Shown: one piece after another, positions 11,832-25,500 of the stretch | Layout: each line of letters starts with the position of its first letter | Numbering within the stretch: the first letter of the stretch is position 1 | DNA from: Camarhynchus parvulus | Taxonomy: Eukaryota > Chordata > Aves > Passeriformes > Thraupidae | NCBI RefSeq assembly: GCF_901933205.1 | Contig: NC_044577.1 | Coordinates: 2,305,321 to 2,369,320, forward strand | Direction of reading: 5' to 3' | DNA length: 64,000 nucleotides | Translations under genes and position numbers: made by a program | The notes under the pieces: model-generated | Told to the model about the DNA's origin: nothing | The model's database searches: none | Seen by the model: only the letters and a program-made list of their open reading frames with translations

Positions 11832-11852
11832 TCTCATGTCCTGGACATGAGA
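11832..11852. repeat. 21-base near-perfect palindrome
   Basis: The arms TCTCATGTCC and GGACATGAGA are exact reverse complements around a single T. It lies in intron 1, about 430 bases after a CR1 fragment. It could be a binding site for a dimeric factor or a chance event. Confidence 0.85.
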
Positions 11853-13229
11853 TAGCAAGTAAGAGTGATTGTGCTGTCTGTTGGAGTCATGATAATATCC
11901 TAAGAATTGTTTTGGGACGAGGGTGTGAATTCCACAGATGTGTCCTGTCTGTGCTGTCACTTGATCAAGGAAGGCATCAGTCTCTAACAAGGAACCCAGC
12001 TGCTCTTTTCTGTTGCACGTTTTTCTCACACTTTCTCTTCTTTATCTTAGATCTGCTTTTCACTCCATTGTGTAATGGTTTGAGGACTCAAATATTGTGC
12101 TGGTTTGTGTTTGGTTTTTTTTTCCTTCTCCTGGGGTTTGTTTAAAGGACAACTCCGTTTGCTCAAAAAGCCCAACACAAGCATGTCTTTTATCTTTTCC
12201 CTTGAGTGCTAAAACTGTGAACTGCCAAGTTCAAGGTTCAGCATTTTCCCATATTATTTTATCTATTTGCATTACCCTGTCTCGGAGCACTTTAATTGTT
12301 TTGTTGTTTAACTGCCTGTTCTCCACACAAAGGATCCCAGATGAATCCTTCTGTATGATCCAGAATACATCAACTAAACCTTTTGTCTCTCCTTAGCAAG
12401 GATGTTGAGAGCCTCCATGTTAGGAAGGTGGGAGGGTTGCTGATATTTTGGCTCTTCCAGCTTTCCTCACAGGTGTTTAGACAAAGCTGGGACACAGACA
12501 CTTGGCTTTTGCACATAAATTTTCACTCCTCTCTTGGCTTTGGTCCTTTGTTATCCAGAAGCCAGAGGTGATGGCAAGTTATTTGCAGATCTTAGAGTCT
12601 CATTTTCCCTATGGGAAGTATATATATTCCATATGGGATGGCCCAAGAGAGCATCCAAACCAGACTGATTCCCAGAGGTACTTTTTATTTTGTGGTTATT
12701 TTGGCAAACCCACCGTTCCCACTTTGCTATGTGCTCCTGTAAGAAGACAGCAAGACTTGCAAGGACTTTGTGAAACTCCTGCCATTTGAATATTAAATTT
12801 GTTTGGATTTGCAGTTCGGATGTCTTGCTCTGTGTCCTGCACAGCCCAGGAGAGAGCCTGGCATGGTGAAGAGGGCAGGAGAGCGAGCGTGAGGGGAAGT
12901 AACTGAGCAAGAGGAAGGAAATTGTGAGAGTGAAGCATCTTGTGGTGACAAGGGTTTAGTGGCAGTATTAGTCATGTTAATCAGTAGTAGTTTTAATGAT
13001 TGAGGCACTTTCTGAAGTAGTTTTTATCACCTTGTCTGGAGCTATTCAGAGCAGAGTGGAAGGTGCAGATCCCTTCCATCAGGAAAAGGTAGTGCTGTAC
13101 CACCAGATCCAGCTGCAGGGTTTGACAGGCAGGATAATTAAGTGGATGGCAAATATGTAAATATAATTAACACGAAACACGGTGTTCTGAGTTCCTGACA
13201 GACTCACAGGCTGCCACTCACAGGATTTG

Positions 13230-13545
13230 CTGTCCACACACCTGCCCTGTGCTGCTGAGCTTGTTTTTTCCCGGGCGGCAGCGCAGCCGATCGATGATCG
13301 GCTTCTCCGCTTTCAGGCCGGCCTCCACACCAGCAGATTATTCCGTGTTTTGGCCAATGGAAACTTTTGGGCTCTTTCATTGCCCTCGGTGAGCACATGC
13401 CAGCAGCGTCTGCAGAATCCAGCACTTTGATACTGCTCAAGGTCTGTGCCAGCAGAGCCGGCGGGAGCCGCGTGCTGCGCGCTCCTGTGTGGCTCGGGAA
13501 GGCACAGTCCTGCCTGGCTGAACCTTCCAGGAGCTGCCTTCCTGC
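13230..13545. promoter_or_regulatory. Small CpG-enriched islet in intron 1
   Basis: Compared with the flanking AT-rich intron, this stretch has clustered CpG (cccgggcggcagcgcagccgatcgatgatcggc; gccggcgggagccgcgtgctgcgcgc). It includes an inverted repeat, GCCGATC / GATCGGC, at 13286-13302. It resembles a small regulatory element or a decayed CpG island. No splice-competent first exon is evident, so the function is unknown. Confidence 0.3.
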
Positions 13546-16500
13546 TTGGATTAGATGGCTTTGATGTGATTACTCGAGACATTGTTTCTTAAAGGAATTT
13601 TTTTTTTGCTAACTTCCACTCCGTTAGCCACAGTAATAATTGTTCCGTGCTGCAAATCCAGCAAGGAGCTGTGTAAATGAGATATTTCTCTTGTAGGCAG
13701 ATAGTGTTGGTTACTGTTTTTCATTTTCTTGAATGAGGAAGGACAAGGTCAATTTCTTGTTTGTATTAGGAATGTAATTGACACCTTGTTTTGCCACAGT
13801 TTTGCAGGCAGATGTGTGTTACACTGTTCAGAAATATGATCCTGCCGTGTGTCCTCTCTCTGCTAGAAATCTTCTTCATCCACCATTTTACAGAGCAGAG
13901 CTCTTTAGGTAATAATTAATTTGCAATTAGTAATTCAAGCAGCATAATTTATTTTTTATTGTTAGAGAAAGTAATGTTGCGAGGGTTGTGCCATCACTCT
14001 TTTTACACTTTGTCACTTTCAAGATGTCACCTACATCTTTGTACATACATAATTATTACTTTGTGAAAAACTAGCACGATCCATTTATGGACCATGCATT
14101 TGATTGTTTCACTGAAGTAATCAGTTTGGGCGTTGGCTTGTATTCTTAGAGATTCAAAAATTGGGATGTTACACTGCTATGAAGGAGCAGAAAGTGTTGC
14201 TAATTAGAAAAAGCTCAAAATGCAAATGGAACCGGCCAGCCAGGCTTAATGGTTACAGTAAGAAGGCACAAACTCACTCCAACAGGCTAAATTGGAGTTT
14301 AGAGACTAGTGAAGAGATGCTATGATGGTTGGATGTGGAATCTGTTAAACGGAGGGGTTAATTTGGGGGAGAAAACTGTTTTGTACAGCACTTTGGGTGA
14401 CATCCATAAATAGAGATGGAAACAATTTGCTACAAGTTGAAGCTAAAGCCAGCAGAGTGGCTGCACAAGCCACACGAACTTTATTGAACTGTTATGCAAA
14501 GCAGAGCATTTAAAGCAGTGTGTTCCCTAAGCATATACTCCCTTAGGGTATATTCCCTATAAGATCTGGGTAGGGCAGGGGTGGAACTTTTTGGAGCAGT
14601 ATTTGGCATTACAGATGTGTGGAGGCTTTTGCAAGCTGGGTGGATGTTCCAAGAGAATCCCTTAGAAACAGCCTGGCTTATGTAGCCCCAGTACTTGACT
14701 TATTTTTTTTATTGCATTACTTTGTGCCTTTAGGAGTGTTAATGGATGATCCAAACAAATGATCTGAGAAAAGCATGTCTGGCTTTTCTGTTCTAGAACA
14801 GAAAGTTACGAAAGCAAGGGATGCTCTTGGAGGCCTTGACTCAGCCTGCCTGACCTAAATATAGGAAGGAAGGAGGACTCTGTGGGCGAGGCTTGCCAGT
14901 AGGGCGTGGGGAATTGTTCCAGATTTGAGATGATTTTATGTGGCAAATATGCTCTTCATCAAACTCTCCTTTTTTCCCCTAATGCTTTGCATCCATATAT
15001 CCAACAAATGGTGTTGGCATCACTTACAGTCTCTCTCCCCCAAGGTAAATGTGGGAAGGAGCAGTTTAAAGAAGTGAGATAAAAATCTCAAGACCCATCT
15101 CATGTTGGTTAAATGGATGACTGGAGCCTGTCTTACAGTCTGCCTCTCAACTTGAAATAATCAGTTGCCTTTTTTTTGTGTCCGTGCCTGGCCTGAGTCC
15201 CCTTCAGCTGTTCCCTTGCTGTCTGAGGAAGCAGCTGTTTAGGAACTGTGATTCCTGTTTCAGTCAAGCAAGGGACTACTGGTAGGATTAACAGCATGGG
15301 AAGCCCAGCCTCTGTCCCTGTGAGCCCAGATGCTGAGCTTGGCTGCAGGATGTAACACTAATCATTACCTCATCTAGAAGGATGTTTTTCCAGGCCCGTT
15401 GCTGGATAAAGTTGGAGCTCAAATGTGCTTGCAAGGCTTTCAACACTGGGATGTTTTATTTTTTTCATCCTTTGCTTGCAAGGAGCATAATCCAGGTAGT
15501 ATTTTGGGTTTGTGGAGCGAGGTATGTGTCCCTCATGTCAAGTCAGCAGGTTGCCAAGAGCAGTGAATCTGTCTAGCTAGACTGGAGCACTCGTAGGCAA
15601 TCCTTAAAATAGCAGCTCTGAAATATCAGCTGTTGTCTCGCTGGTGCTGAAATACTTTTTGGGGAGAAGCTGCCCACTGGAATGTGGGGTATGGGGGGGG
15701 GAGGAGGTGAGGGAGCTGCAGTAAACCAAATTTTCCTTGAGAAAGGTGACTTTGAGGGTTTATATTAAACCCCAGAGAAGGGGAGGTGCATGGTCACTCC
15801 AATACCAGAAGCAGAGAAGGGTCCCTCATAACTGGTGCTCTTGCACCTCTGAATCCACCAGTGGCACAGCTGGCTTTGCATGGAGTAGAAAAATAGCTGA
15901 TTTTTGGGCTTCATCACACAGTAAAGATGAGGGAAGCGCTTAAGGGCTTCTTGTCAGAAGACATTTGTACCCTTTAACTCTCCTTTCCTTCACCTTATTT
16001 TACTTATGGAACAAGAAGTAGGCTGAAGAACTTTCCTGGCTAATGCTGGGAAAATAAACTGGCACTGAAATGAGGACATTGCATCAGGCAAAAATAAATT
16101 TCCAAAGCATCCTTATGGGCAGGCTTGGTGTAGAAGCAGTAGGTTGCAAGAAATGTAAGGCAGCTCTCAAAGGCCTGGCTGCAGAAGATTTATCTGTTGG
16201 AATTAAAGCTTGGTGTGGCACAATAAATACTAAATAAAGCAGTACTTCAGTGGAAGGCATGTGATGGTTTCAGATAGGCAGGAAGAGCCCTGCAGTGCTT
16301 GCAGTGTGCAAACGTCTTCAGGTAGCTGAATTAATTTTCTTTTATGAAGAGAGGAAGTTCTGCTCATGCTGTTAAAAACTCAGGGTTTTGGGGGTCTGTA
16401 GAGAGGGTACAGAAGTCTGGGAAAACACAGAAATACCACTTTGGTGCTGGCAGGAATGTGCCAGAACTCTGCCCAGTTGGAGAGTTTGCAACTCTCTCTC

Positions 16501-19500
16501 CTCACCTAGACCTCAGCACCAAAGGCATTTCTGATTAATATTTGGGTGGTTTCTCCTTCTGCCTTTAAACAAACTTAGCTAAGTGGCATGAGGTGTGAAG
16601 GGCAAGGCTGGGAAGCATTTCCCAGTGAGCAGAGCTAGGAGCACTTTTCTGGCCCAACCAGCTGAGAATTTTGAGTGTTGAGAGAGGAGAAGACTCAAAC
16701 TCTGACTAATGCTGCTGTTTCCAAAACTGAGCATTGCTTGTTTTGGGGTGTGGATGTGTGCCTGAACCAAAAGCTGGGCAGAAATGGGTGGGCCCCTGGC
16801 TAAATGGAACAGTGTCCTCTAGGTATGGATTTGACTTGCACTTGAGCATCCATCCTGCAGTTCTGTGCTTTGTTCCCCCATCGCCTCAATGGTTCATGTT
16901 TTCCTGCAAGTGAAGTTCTGATTCACTGTGTGCTGCTTCAGGGTGTGGAATTCTGAAAGGAGACATGCTTGTCTTCAAATTGTTTGAAAAGATGTTAGTT
17001 TTGCTAGAACTTGCGCATTTTTATGTCTGAAATTAAAATCGTCTATTTCTGGGTTGAGGAAGGGTGGTTGTTTTGGGGTTTGGATATACTTGAACATAAA
17101 GGGCACAGCTCTGGTCTAAAACTTCAAGTGACTAGTTCTGACTTGAAAGTTTCACTGAATACATTGAAATAACTTTTGTTAATTTAAGGACTTGAGATCC
17201 TCTTCGATGCCAAGAAAAATGAGTGTCTGAGCTAATTACTCATTAAAAATGTCTGACCTAGAAGTGGAAAGTTGATTGCTTTGGGGAGTGCTTTCAGTAG
17301 GAAATCGTCTGGGCGTGATAGGGGGAGAGGTGGATTTGCTCAGTGGCATCTGCCTTGCCCTTCTGTGAGGCAGCTTGGCATGGGCTGTGGGTTTATCCAC
17401 CTAAACACTCCTGCAGCTTCTCACAGTCGAGCTGGAGACAAGGAAAGTGATCTGAAAGTGCCAAATCTGAGCTGTGTTCCTGTCTCAGATTTGGTGAGGA
17501 GTGAGGAAGCCTCTTCATTTCTCATTGCTTCTACTCCTGGCTGGTTTATCACCTCTCTTTCCTCCTTCCTGCACACTGCTTTCCTCTGCAAGAGTGGAGA
17601 TTCTTCTGCCATACAGCTTAACCCTCACATTAGGCTTGCTAAAACACCATGTGCCCTCTGGTTCTCCAACACTTTGTGAGCTCTTGGAGGCAATATTTGG
17701 ATTTTATTTTTGTGTTATGTGTTGCTGTACTAGAAATCTGAGGCTTTGGTACGCCGTAATTGCCAGGTGCACCACCGTGGCCATGTTCCTCTTTTTAATA
17801 ACTGGTAATCAGGTATGAGAGTGCTTGTTGTCTTTGGCATGGGAAGAAATGCAAAGACAGTAGTTGGGTCTCAGGGCTGCAGTTTGCTTTCCTTTTAGCT
17901 CTTGGAAGGTTTATGTGAACGAGACTGGAATATTCAATTTGCATCCAAACTTCTGTCAAAGAAATAGCAAGATGGTATCTCCAACTGGCTTCCTCAAAAA
18001 TAGAGCTGGGCTTTTCCTACATGATGTTATAACTTGCAGTTTTTGGATGTAATTAGTGTCAGATTGATTTATCTCTCCCAGAGCGGCCGAGTTTACTGGA
18101 AGAGAGTTCCACAAAAGGAGTTTATTTGTGTGTTTGCTGGTGCAGCTGTTTGGGCAGTGACTTGTGTGTTAATGTTGCCTGCAGTGCAGTGGTGATGCCT
18201 CTGTCCCCCTGATGAGTCTCTGCAAACCATTCCCCAGTCCAACAGATGCTCTGCTCAGACAGGGAATGTAAAGGAGTAATATTTCTTCCCTCCTGGTTTC
18301 TGCTTGTGCGTATCTTCTGACCTTTCCCTTCGCCAGCATCTGCTTTAAATTTAATATTCCTTTTTTTCCCCTTTGCCCTCCTCTTTTGAGTACTTCCTAC
18401 GTCCCAAAATAACCTTTCTCTAATCCCACTGAATACCATGTTTAGTTGAGTCTGTCTCTCGTGTGTGCCTTTGCCAGCCCTTTCCAGTAGGCAGAAATGG
18501 AATACAGGAGGATCTGGCACGCTAAAAGCTGGGTCAGGTCTTTAAACTCATTCCCTCAGGTCAGATGGATTTCAGGCATCCCCACTTGGGTCTTCTAATT
18601 ATGGAGCATTTATCAGCTAACATGCTGGGATGACAGGAGAGCAAGGAAAGGCTCTTGGTGTGCCTCACATGCAGAAAAATCCCTGGGCTCTGGTCTCCTA
18701 TCGGACTCTTGTAGCTTCACATTTTTTCCCTTTTAAAACACACGTTGCTTCAGAGTCAGATAGTTGAGATATGTCTGTTTTTATCAGTGCCAAAGTGCTG
18801 CAGTCTTCACACAAACCCATGAAATTGTCTTTGCTTCTGCTCACTATAAACAGAGGAAACAGCCTACTGCTTTGGGTTTTTGGTTTTTTAAATCTGTATT
18901 TATGTTTTGTTTCTCTCTAATTGCAAACTTGAAGTTCTTTCAACAGACTTGCCTGGAAAATAGTAGATACAACTTTATGTGCTCTTAGGAAACAAGTCAA
19001 TTTTTTGATGTTCTACGACCCCTATTTCTTTGCTGTGCAACTGTGCATTTCCCATAAGCTGTTTTCCTTAAAATGTCCATTCTCCCATATGGAAAAAATG
19101 TGTGTGTTGGTCTTGGTTTGCTTCCTTTGCTGCATGTGCTGCTGGGGCTCTAAGAGGATTTACACTGACAAATATGTTGAACCAACATCTGTTGAAAATG
19201 AAAGTGGGCTTTTGGGACATGTTGTGTGATACCCAAAGGTCACTCTGCTCCATTGTCTCTTGCATATGAAATTGAAATCTGCCCCGATGTGGAATGAGTG
19301 CGTTGGAGCAGTGATGTGACCTAACCTTTACATGAACTGTGGAGGAATCCAGGGGCTCTGGGAAATACTGTGATACAAGAGATAATGTTGGTGTATGTGG
19401 AGAATGTCACTGTTTTATTTATAGAGGGTTACAATGTGTTTTTAGGAATATTTGTGCATTCTTGTTTAATTACCCTAGGGGGGGAAAAAATCATTATTTG

Positions 19501-22500
19501 GTGAACTGGAGCAAGTGAAGAAAGGTTCTCTGTGTGTGCTGGTGAAATGCTTTTGTGTCACTGATGGGATAAGCACATCCTGTCAAATTGAGCAATAATT
19601 TTCAGTCAAGAGGTAACTCAGAACTTTCTGTCTAACCAACCTAAACATTTAGCATTAGAAAATAAAGATCAGTGGGTTTGCAGGGCTGTTACAAAAACCT
19701 AGCCTGATTTCTTAGGGGAAACTGAACCTGCTAGAACAGAAACAAGCTTTTTTAGAGATCTGAATTATCCAGAGATGCTTCTCTGGGATCTGCTGCCTGT
19801 GCTGCTGGCTGCACAAGGCTCCTCTCTCAGTCTTCCCACTATAAAATCAATACAATGCACCCAAAAAAAGTCTTTTTGCTCTGTGAGTTACAGCAATCAG
19901 GTATAAACCCCTTAGGAACAACCTTTCTAAGATTTCCTTGCTGCACCTCAGGAACTGGTAGAAAACCTTAAGGGACTTGGGGTTTCATTGTAATTTCCTC
20001 TAATAGAATGTGATTCTCCAAGGGCTCAGCTTTTGCTGCTTGCCTGTCCCATTCTCTTACCACTTGTTGTTTCTTTGCCATTTTTCAGACACAGCTGCAC
20101 GGGTCTGCACAATTTGAGTGTTAAATCGTTTGTGTGACTGAGGATACAATTTATAATTCTATCTGCTGGGGGGTAGAGGCTGCTAGGGAAAAATGGAGCA
20201 GGCAAAGGAAGGAGCTGCCTTGTGCTGCTGGTGCATTCCGAGTGGCATTCTGTGATTTCCAGAATCCCAGTAAAATTCCAGTAAAAACAGCTGTGGAGGT
20301 CCCTCTTGCTGTACCCCCCAGACAAGGTGTGTGTAGCCCAGTAGCACATTTCAAACTGAATTAATTTGTTGGTGAGAGGGTTAGGGCACAGATTCTCCAG
20401 GTAATCCATTAGTGCTCAGCCCCAGTTTGGAGGCAGTAATCCCCTCCCACCCCCACACAAAAGCTGTCCAATCGTTTCTCAAACAATGCTGTTTTTTTAG
20501 CCCTAATCCCAGTTGAAGGGTGGTTCAGCGCCATCACTGAACTCTGGGCAAGTTCTCCTGACATGTCCTGGCTCTCTCTCGGGGAATTCCCCTTCCCAGG
20601 AGGGAGGGGATTGTGGAATGATAGCAGCATGAGAGGGTAACAACTCCCGTCCACCAGCCAGGTAAGATCATCTCACACATTTCTGATTACAGAGAACAGT
20701 GTGGTTTTCAATTTTTTTTAAATTTATTTTTTTGACAGGTCTCTAAAAATTGCTGGAAAAGTGTGATTTTTTTAAAGAAAACCTGGTTCCCTGTGAAATA
20801 TCCCCTGTGTGCTTTTTCTGCAAACTGAGTGTAGGACTTGGCTCCTCTCCTGGAGAGCCATGGTTTCAGCGCCGTTGCTAAATGTTTGAAGTTTGATATT
20901 TGTGCTTGAAGGACAGAAAATCCAGTCCAGCATGGTGTAGTGGAAGCTGTTATCCATCCTCTGCAGCATCCAGCTGTACTAACAAGAAAAGCCCAGCTTT
21001 TTTAAGGTGGTTTCTCTGGATTTAGACACTTTCCCTTACATCAGATTTGCTCGAGCAGGTTGTGGCGTTCCCTTGGTGGATGTTACAAATGGAGACTTGC
21101 AGCCTGTGTTTGAAGTGTTCTGCCTTTCCCTTGAGGATATGAGTTAGCCTGAGGGAGAGCTGTGGGCTATTTCCTGTAGCAGAATATCTAAATTAACCAG
21201 AAGCACAGTCCCTGTGCAGGAAGGTGGTACAGTTGGAAGAATTCCATGTAATTCTTTCCCACCTGGATCTCTCCAAACTTGTTACACAAAGAAGTGGTCC
21301 AGAGCTTAACAAAAATGTGTAGCAGTGAGGGGCATGAAAAATCACAATTTTTACAATAATTCACTTGTATATGATGATTTTTGTTTTACAGGAGTTTCTC
21401 TCATATGGCAGATTTGAAACATGGCTTGTTTTATGTATAAAATAAAAACAGTCACCCCTGGTGACATCTCTTGTAGGATCCTTCATGCAATATATTTTAT
21501 ATACTGCACTTCTGATCTTATCCAGTGCTTGTGATGACTCTGGGCCCTTCTTTTAGATTTCATATAAATCAGTGCAGTTGGAGAGGGTGAAAAACCAGTG
21601 CCTTGCAGCTTGTAACCGTTGCACAATATCCAACAAAACAGCACATTGTAAACATAATAAAATGGTCTGTTAACAAATTGCTTTATTAACTCTAATCAGT
21701 CTAAAGAGCTAAATTTAATTAAATCTGCTTGTGGATGAGAACATTCCACTCATGGAAGGGTGCACTAAAGGTCATCTCCTGTTTTGAATCTTAATGTTTG
21801 CATGTGAAAGTTTGTTTTGTCTCTCATTTGCTTGAGGTCAGGCAGGGATGTGCCTTTAAGGGTTTATTAATATTAATTATTTGAAGAGGTTTTGTCTCCC
21901 TGCCTTTTTGTGAGAGAAATTAGGAATATACCTGTAAGGCATGAGGAAGAACTTTGTCTATTAGATGTAGTTGTAGGTATTCAACACTTTTTGAAAGGAA
22001 AGTAAAAGGAGATGGAACCTTTTGTTCTGATACTTGAATGTTTCTGTTTTGAACTCCTGCTTATTAAAGTACTTAACTCTAAATAGTAATTTGTTTTTTA
22101 AATATCTTGAATTTTAGGGCAATCCTTTCCAGGGCAAAAGGTTCTTAAATGAGGAAAAAGGAGAATATCTATTTTCAGATACATGGCTGGGAAAGGAAAA
22201 TGCCACTCAGTGCAGATATGAAGCCTTTTTCACTACTGAAAAGTTGTCTTGGACTTATTTTTTTAAAGGATGCTCAAACAGTATTGTGTCCACATTTCTG
22301 AATGGCTTCTGCAGCATTGTTTGGACATTTTTATATTAAATTTTGGAAGAAGGCTTTGGACATCTGCCTTATCATGAGAGTGTTCCAGCACACTTGATTT
22401 TTGTCCTGCTGTCAATGAGCTGTGGGATTGAGGATCATAACTGTTGCAATGAGGGCTTAGCAGAGATAAAATAAAAATTATTTTGACTCCTTAACAGTTT

Positions 22501-25500
22501 AAATAGTGCTGATAGCAACAGATAATGTGGGGTCTGTGTAACCTGGTTTGATTGTGCAGTCTGATCACAGACTTTAAAGAAATGCACCTGAGGGGAGGAG
22601 TGCTGAGCAGTCAGTGCTGCCCAAACACTGGGGAGACACGTGCTGGAGCAGAGAGCAGGAGTTCTGGGAACTGGACAGGTTAAAAATCCTTCAGCAGTCA
22701 TTAGAAAAATTAATTTCACTTGTATTTATTACATTAGACTCCAGGAAGTTCCACGAGCTGACACCATGGGCATGGCAGGAAATCCTGCCTGGCAGCCAAA
22801 AGTCTCCGTGTCACCTTGGGAAGGCCTGCAGGGTTTTATAAATTTGATCATTTGTTATGCCTGTGTTATACCTGTGTATAAGTTTCTCCTGAAAACCTCA
22901 GGTGTTTTTATTTCTGTGTGCAGAGTTTTATAAATTTGCTTAAGGGTAACTGTGTTACACCTGTGTTGTGTTACTGCTGAAAACCTTAAGTGGTTTTATT
23001 CCTGCATGGGATAAAACACTCTTATGTGAGAAAATGCACGATGGTTTCTTGGATGTATTTTTAATATTAAAAAAAAAAGGATGGGGAGGCAGAGGGGAGA
23101 AAACAGAGGCCTGGGGGAAAGGTGAGATGCTGGTAAGGAGCAGCTGATAAGTTCTGGCAGCAGTGGTGCAGCTTTGTCACTCCTGCAGGGTTTTGTCTGC
23201 TCCTGGCCTCAAATCTTTGTTTCTACTGCCTTGAATGATGTTCTTTACAAAAGGCTTTGCAAACTGAAAGAAACTCCATAATGAAGTGTAAGTGGTAGGT
23301 GTGATGGGTTTTTTTCAGACTCTCTGTGCTCCTGCTCCTTGAGAATTATGGGGTGCTTTGAAAATAACTCCAAAGGGGGAATTTTTTTCCCCCCCCTTCA
23401 TCCAGGAGAGTTTGGATTTGGCGTCAGGCAGGCTGTATAATTCAGACATACTGTGCACCAGACAGGCAGTTTATATATAGAAGCAACACACTTCTAGTAC
23501 TGTCTTTAATGTGCTAAGCTTGACAGAATTCCATCTGAGATGCAATAAGTGGTTGCTCTGGCTGGATTTGCTTGCTGATGGAGACTGGGGGAAAGAGGGA
23601 AAGTGTGCCCTGTTAAATAAGGGAAATGCACATAATTAACATCATACATCAAATTGTTTCCTTCAAAATATTATATATGCTTTCAAAAAGGTCAATAAAG
23701 CAGTTATGTGATTTATTGATTTATTTATCGTCATGCTCTTCACTTTGCTTTTGCCTCAGTTGTACAACAGGAAAGCAGGCATGGGATGCAGTGAGATGAA
23801 ATATCCCAATGCTGCCAAACCAGGACAATTATATAAATGGATTTCATTTCCAATTCTGTAGTGTTTCAGGGGGTTCTTTGTGAAGTGTGACCTGATTGTG
23901 CAGGGAACACCTTGGGAAGTACAGAAATGAGATTTTTTTAATTTAACATAATGGGCCTAGTTGATAATCTTCTATGCTTAGTTATTTATTTGATACAGCT
24001 TTTCTTGCACAATAGTTTTAAAACCAGTCCTATTTTTATAGTACATGAAAATACTTAGGCAGGGTGGGAGTCAGCAATAAATATTTTTATTCCCTAAAGT
24101 GGTGGCTCTTGGCCAATTTCTGTGCTCTTACTTATCAGCTGCTGCTCTTAATTCTGCTGAATTCAAACTTTTTTTTTTTTTTTTATCTCTGAGAAGCAGG
24201 AATAATTATTGATGCATGATTCCTGCTCCTGAGTGTTGTTTCATTAATGAGATGCTGTGATTCCACAGTTCTTGAAAGGAGTTCATTCAGGGGCCTGGCT
24301 GTGCCACTGCCCTGTGTGACACTGTGCAGCTCAATCAATAGAGATGTTGGCTTCAAAGTGTCCTTGTGTTTTCCTAAGTTTTATTGAAGATGGAGTCCCT
24401 TGAAAGATTGTATGGCTGGCAATGCTCAGTGTGATACATTTTTTTCCCTCCCCCCCATAAAAAATAAATGAAATCAAACTTCCAGCATAAAGGTCTCTCT
24501 TAAATAAAAGATATCCAAAGTGGGGGCTGGATCTGAGCACAGCAAGGAATTTTCACTGTGTTGGTTTATCTCCTCATCCTGCTTGGTTGCTTATGCTGGG
24601 AGATTATGCTGCATAAAAATGAAATCCCAAGACAGAAAAAAAAAAAAAAAGCCCCAAACCCCACACACTTACAGCTTCCTAGAAGTTTTGTCAGTCAGTG
24701 CTTATTTTAGAAATGGGCTAGTTCAGGGGCATGAGAGAAAATTATGGTAATGCCACTAAATGCTTCAGTAGTCAGATGTCAAAGCACTCTGCGTTTATTT
24801 TGCTTGAATGCCATTTAATGTTGCTGCTTTTAGAAGATAATGTTCTGCTTGCTCACTTTCATGCATCCCATGCTGGCATCAGCTGTCTCCATTATGGAAT
24901 GTTCCAAGCTCATCAAATCCAGAAGTTTCAGTCTTCTTTTTTGGTTACTCTTAAGTGCAGGGCAGAAAACAAGAGCCTGGTTTGTTCTGTTGTCTGGTGG
25001 TTTATTCTACCATAGCTTGAAATTCCAGGGGAAGGGGCTATGGCTGGAATGGAAATGGAGAATGAACTTCCCTCACTTGGACATGGATTCAAACCAGGAG
25101 CAGAGTGATCCTGGCAGAGAACTCTGGGAAAATCTTCAAATGCCACACTGCGCACTGTAACACTTATTCAAAAGAAGAAAAAAAAGGGAAAAATGAATTT
25201 ATTGTGGGGGAAGAAAAGGAGGAGAAAAAGGATAGAGGTGTTGTTATACCTTAAAATATCTTTGAAAGCAAATGTTGGTGTTGATTTTACCAGCTGCTTG
25301 GAAGTTGTGCCATAATTAAGGGAGGGGATGTGATCCTGTGAGTCCATCCAGGGCACCAGTAAAGAATGAGAGCGGAACCCAGTTTATGGTGCATCTTTAT
25401 CCTCCTTTTTTAATTCCCAAACACTTGCTTCCCTCACTTTTCCTGTTTTTGGAGAGGTGAAGCAGTGCTGGCTCTGGGATGGTGTCACCCTAAGGTTCTG

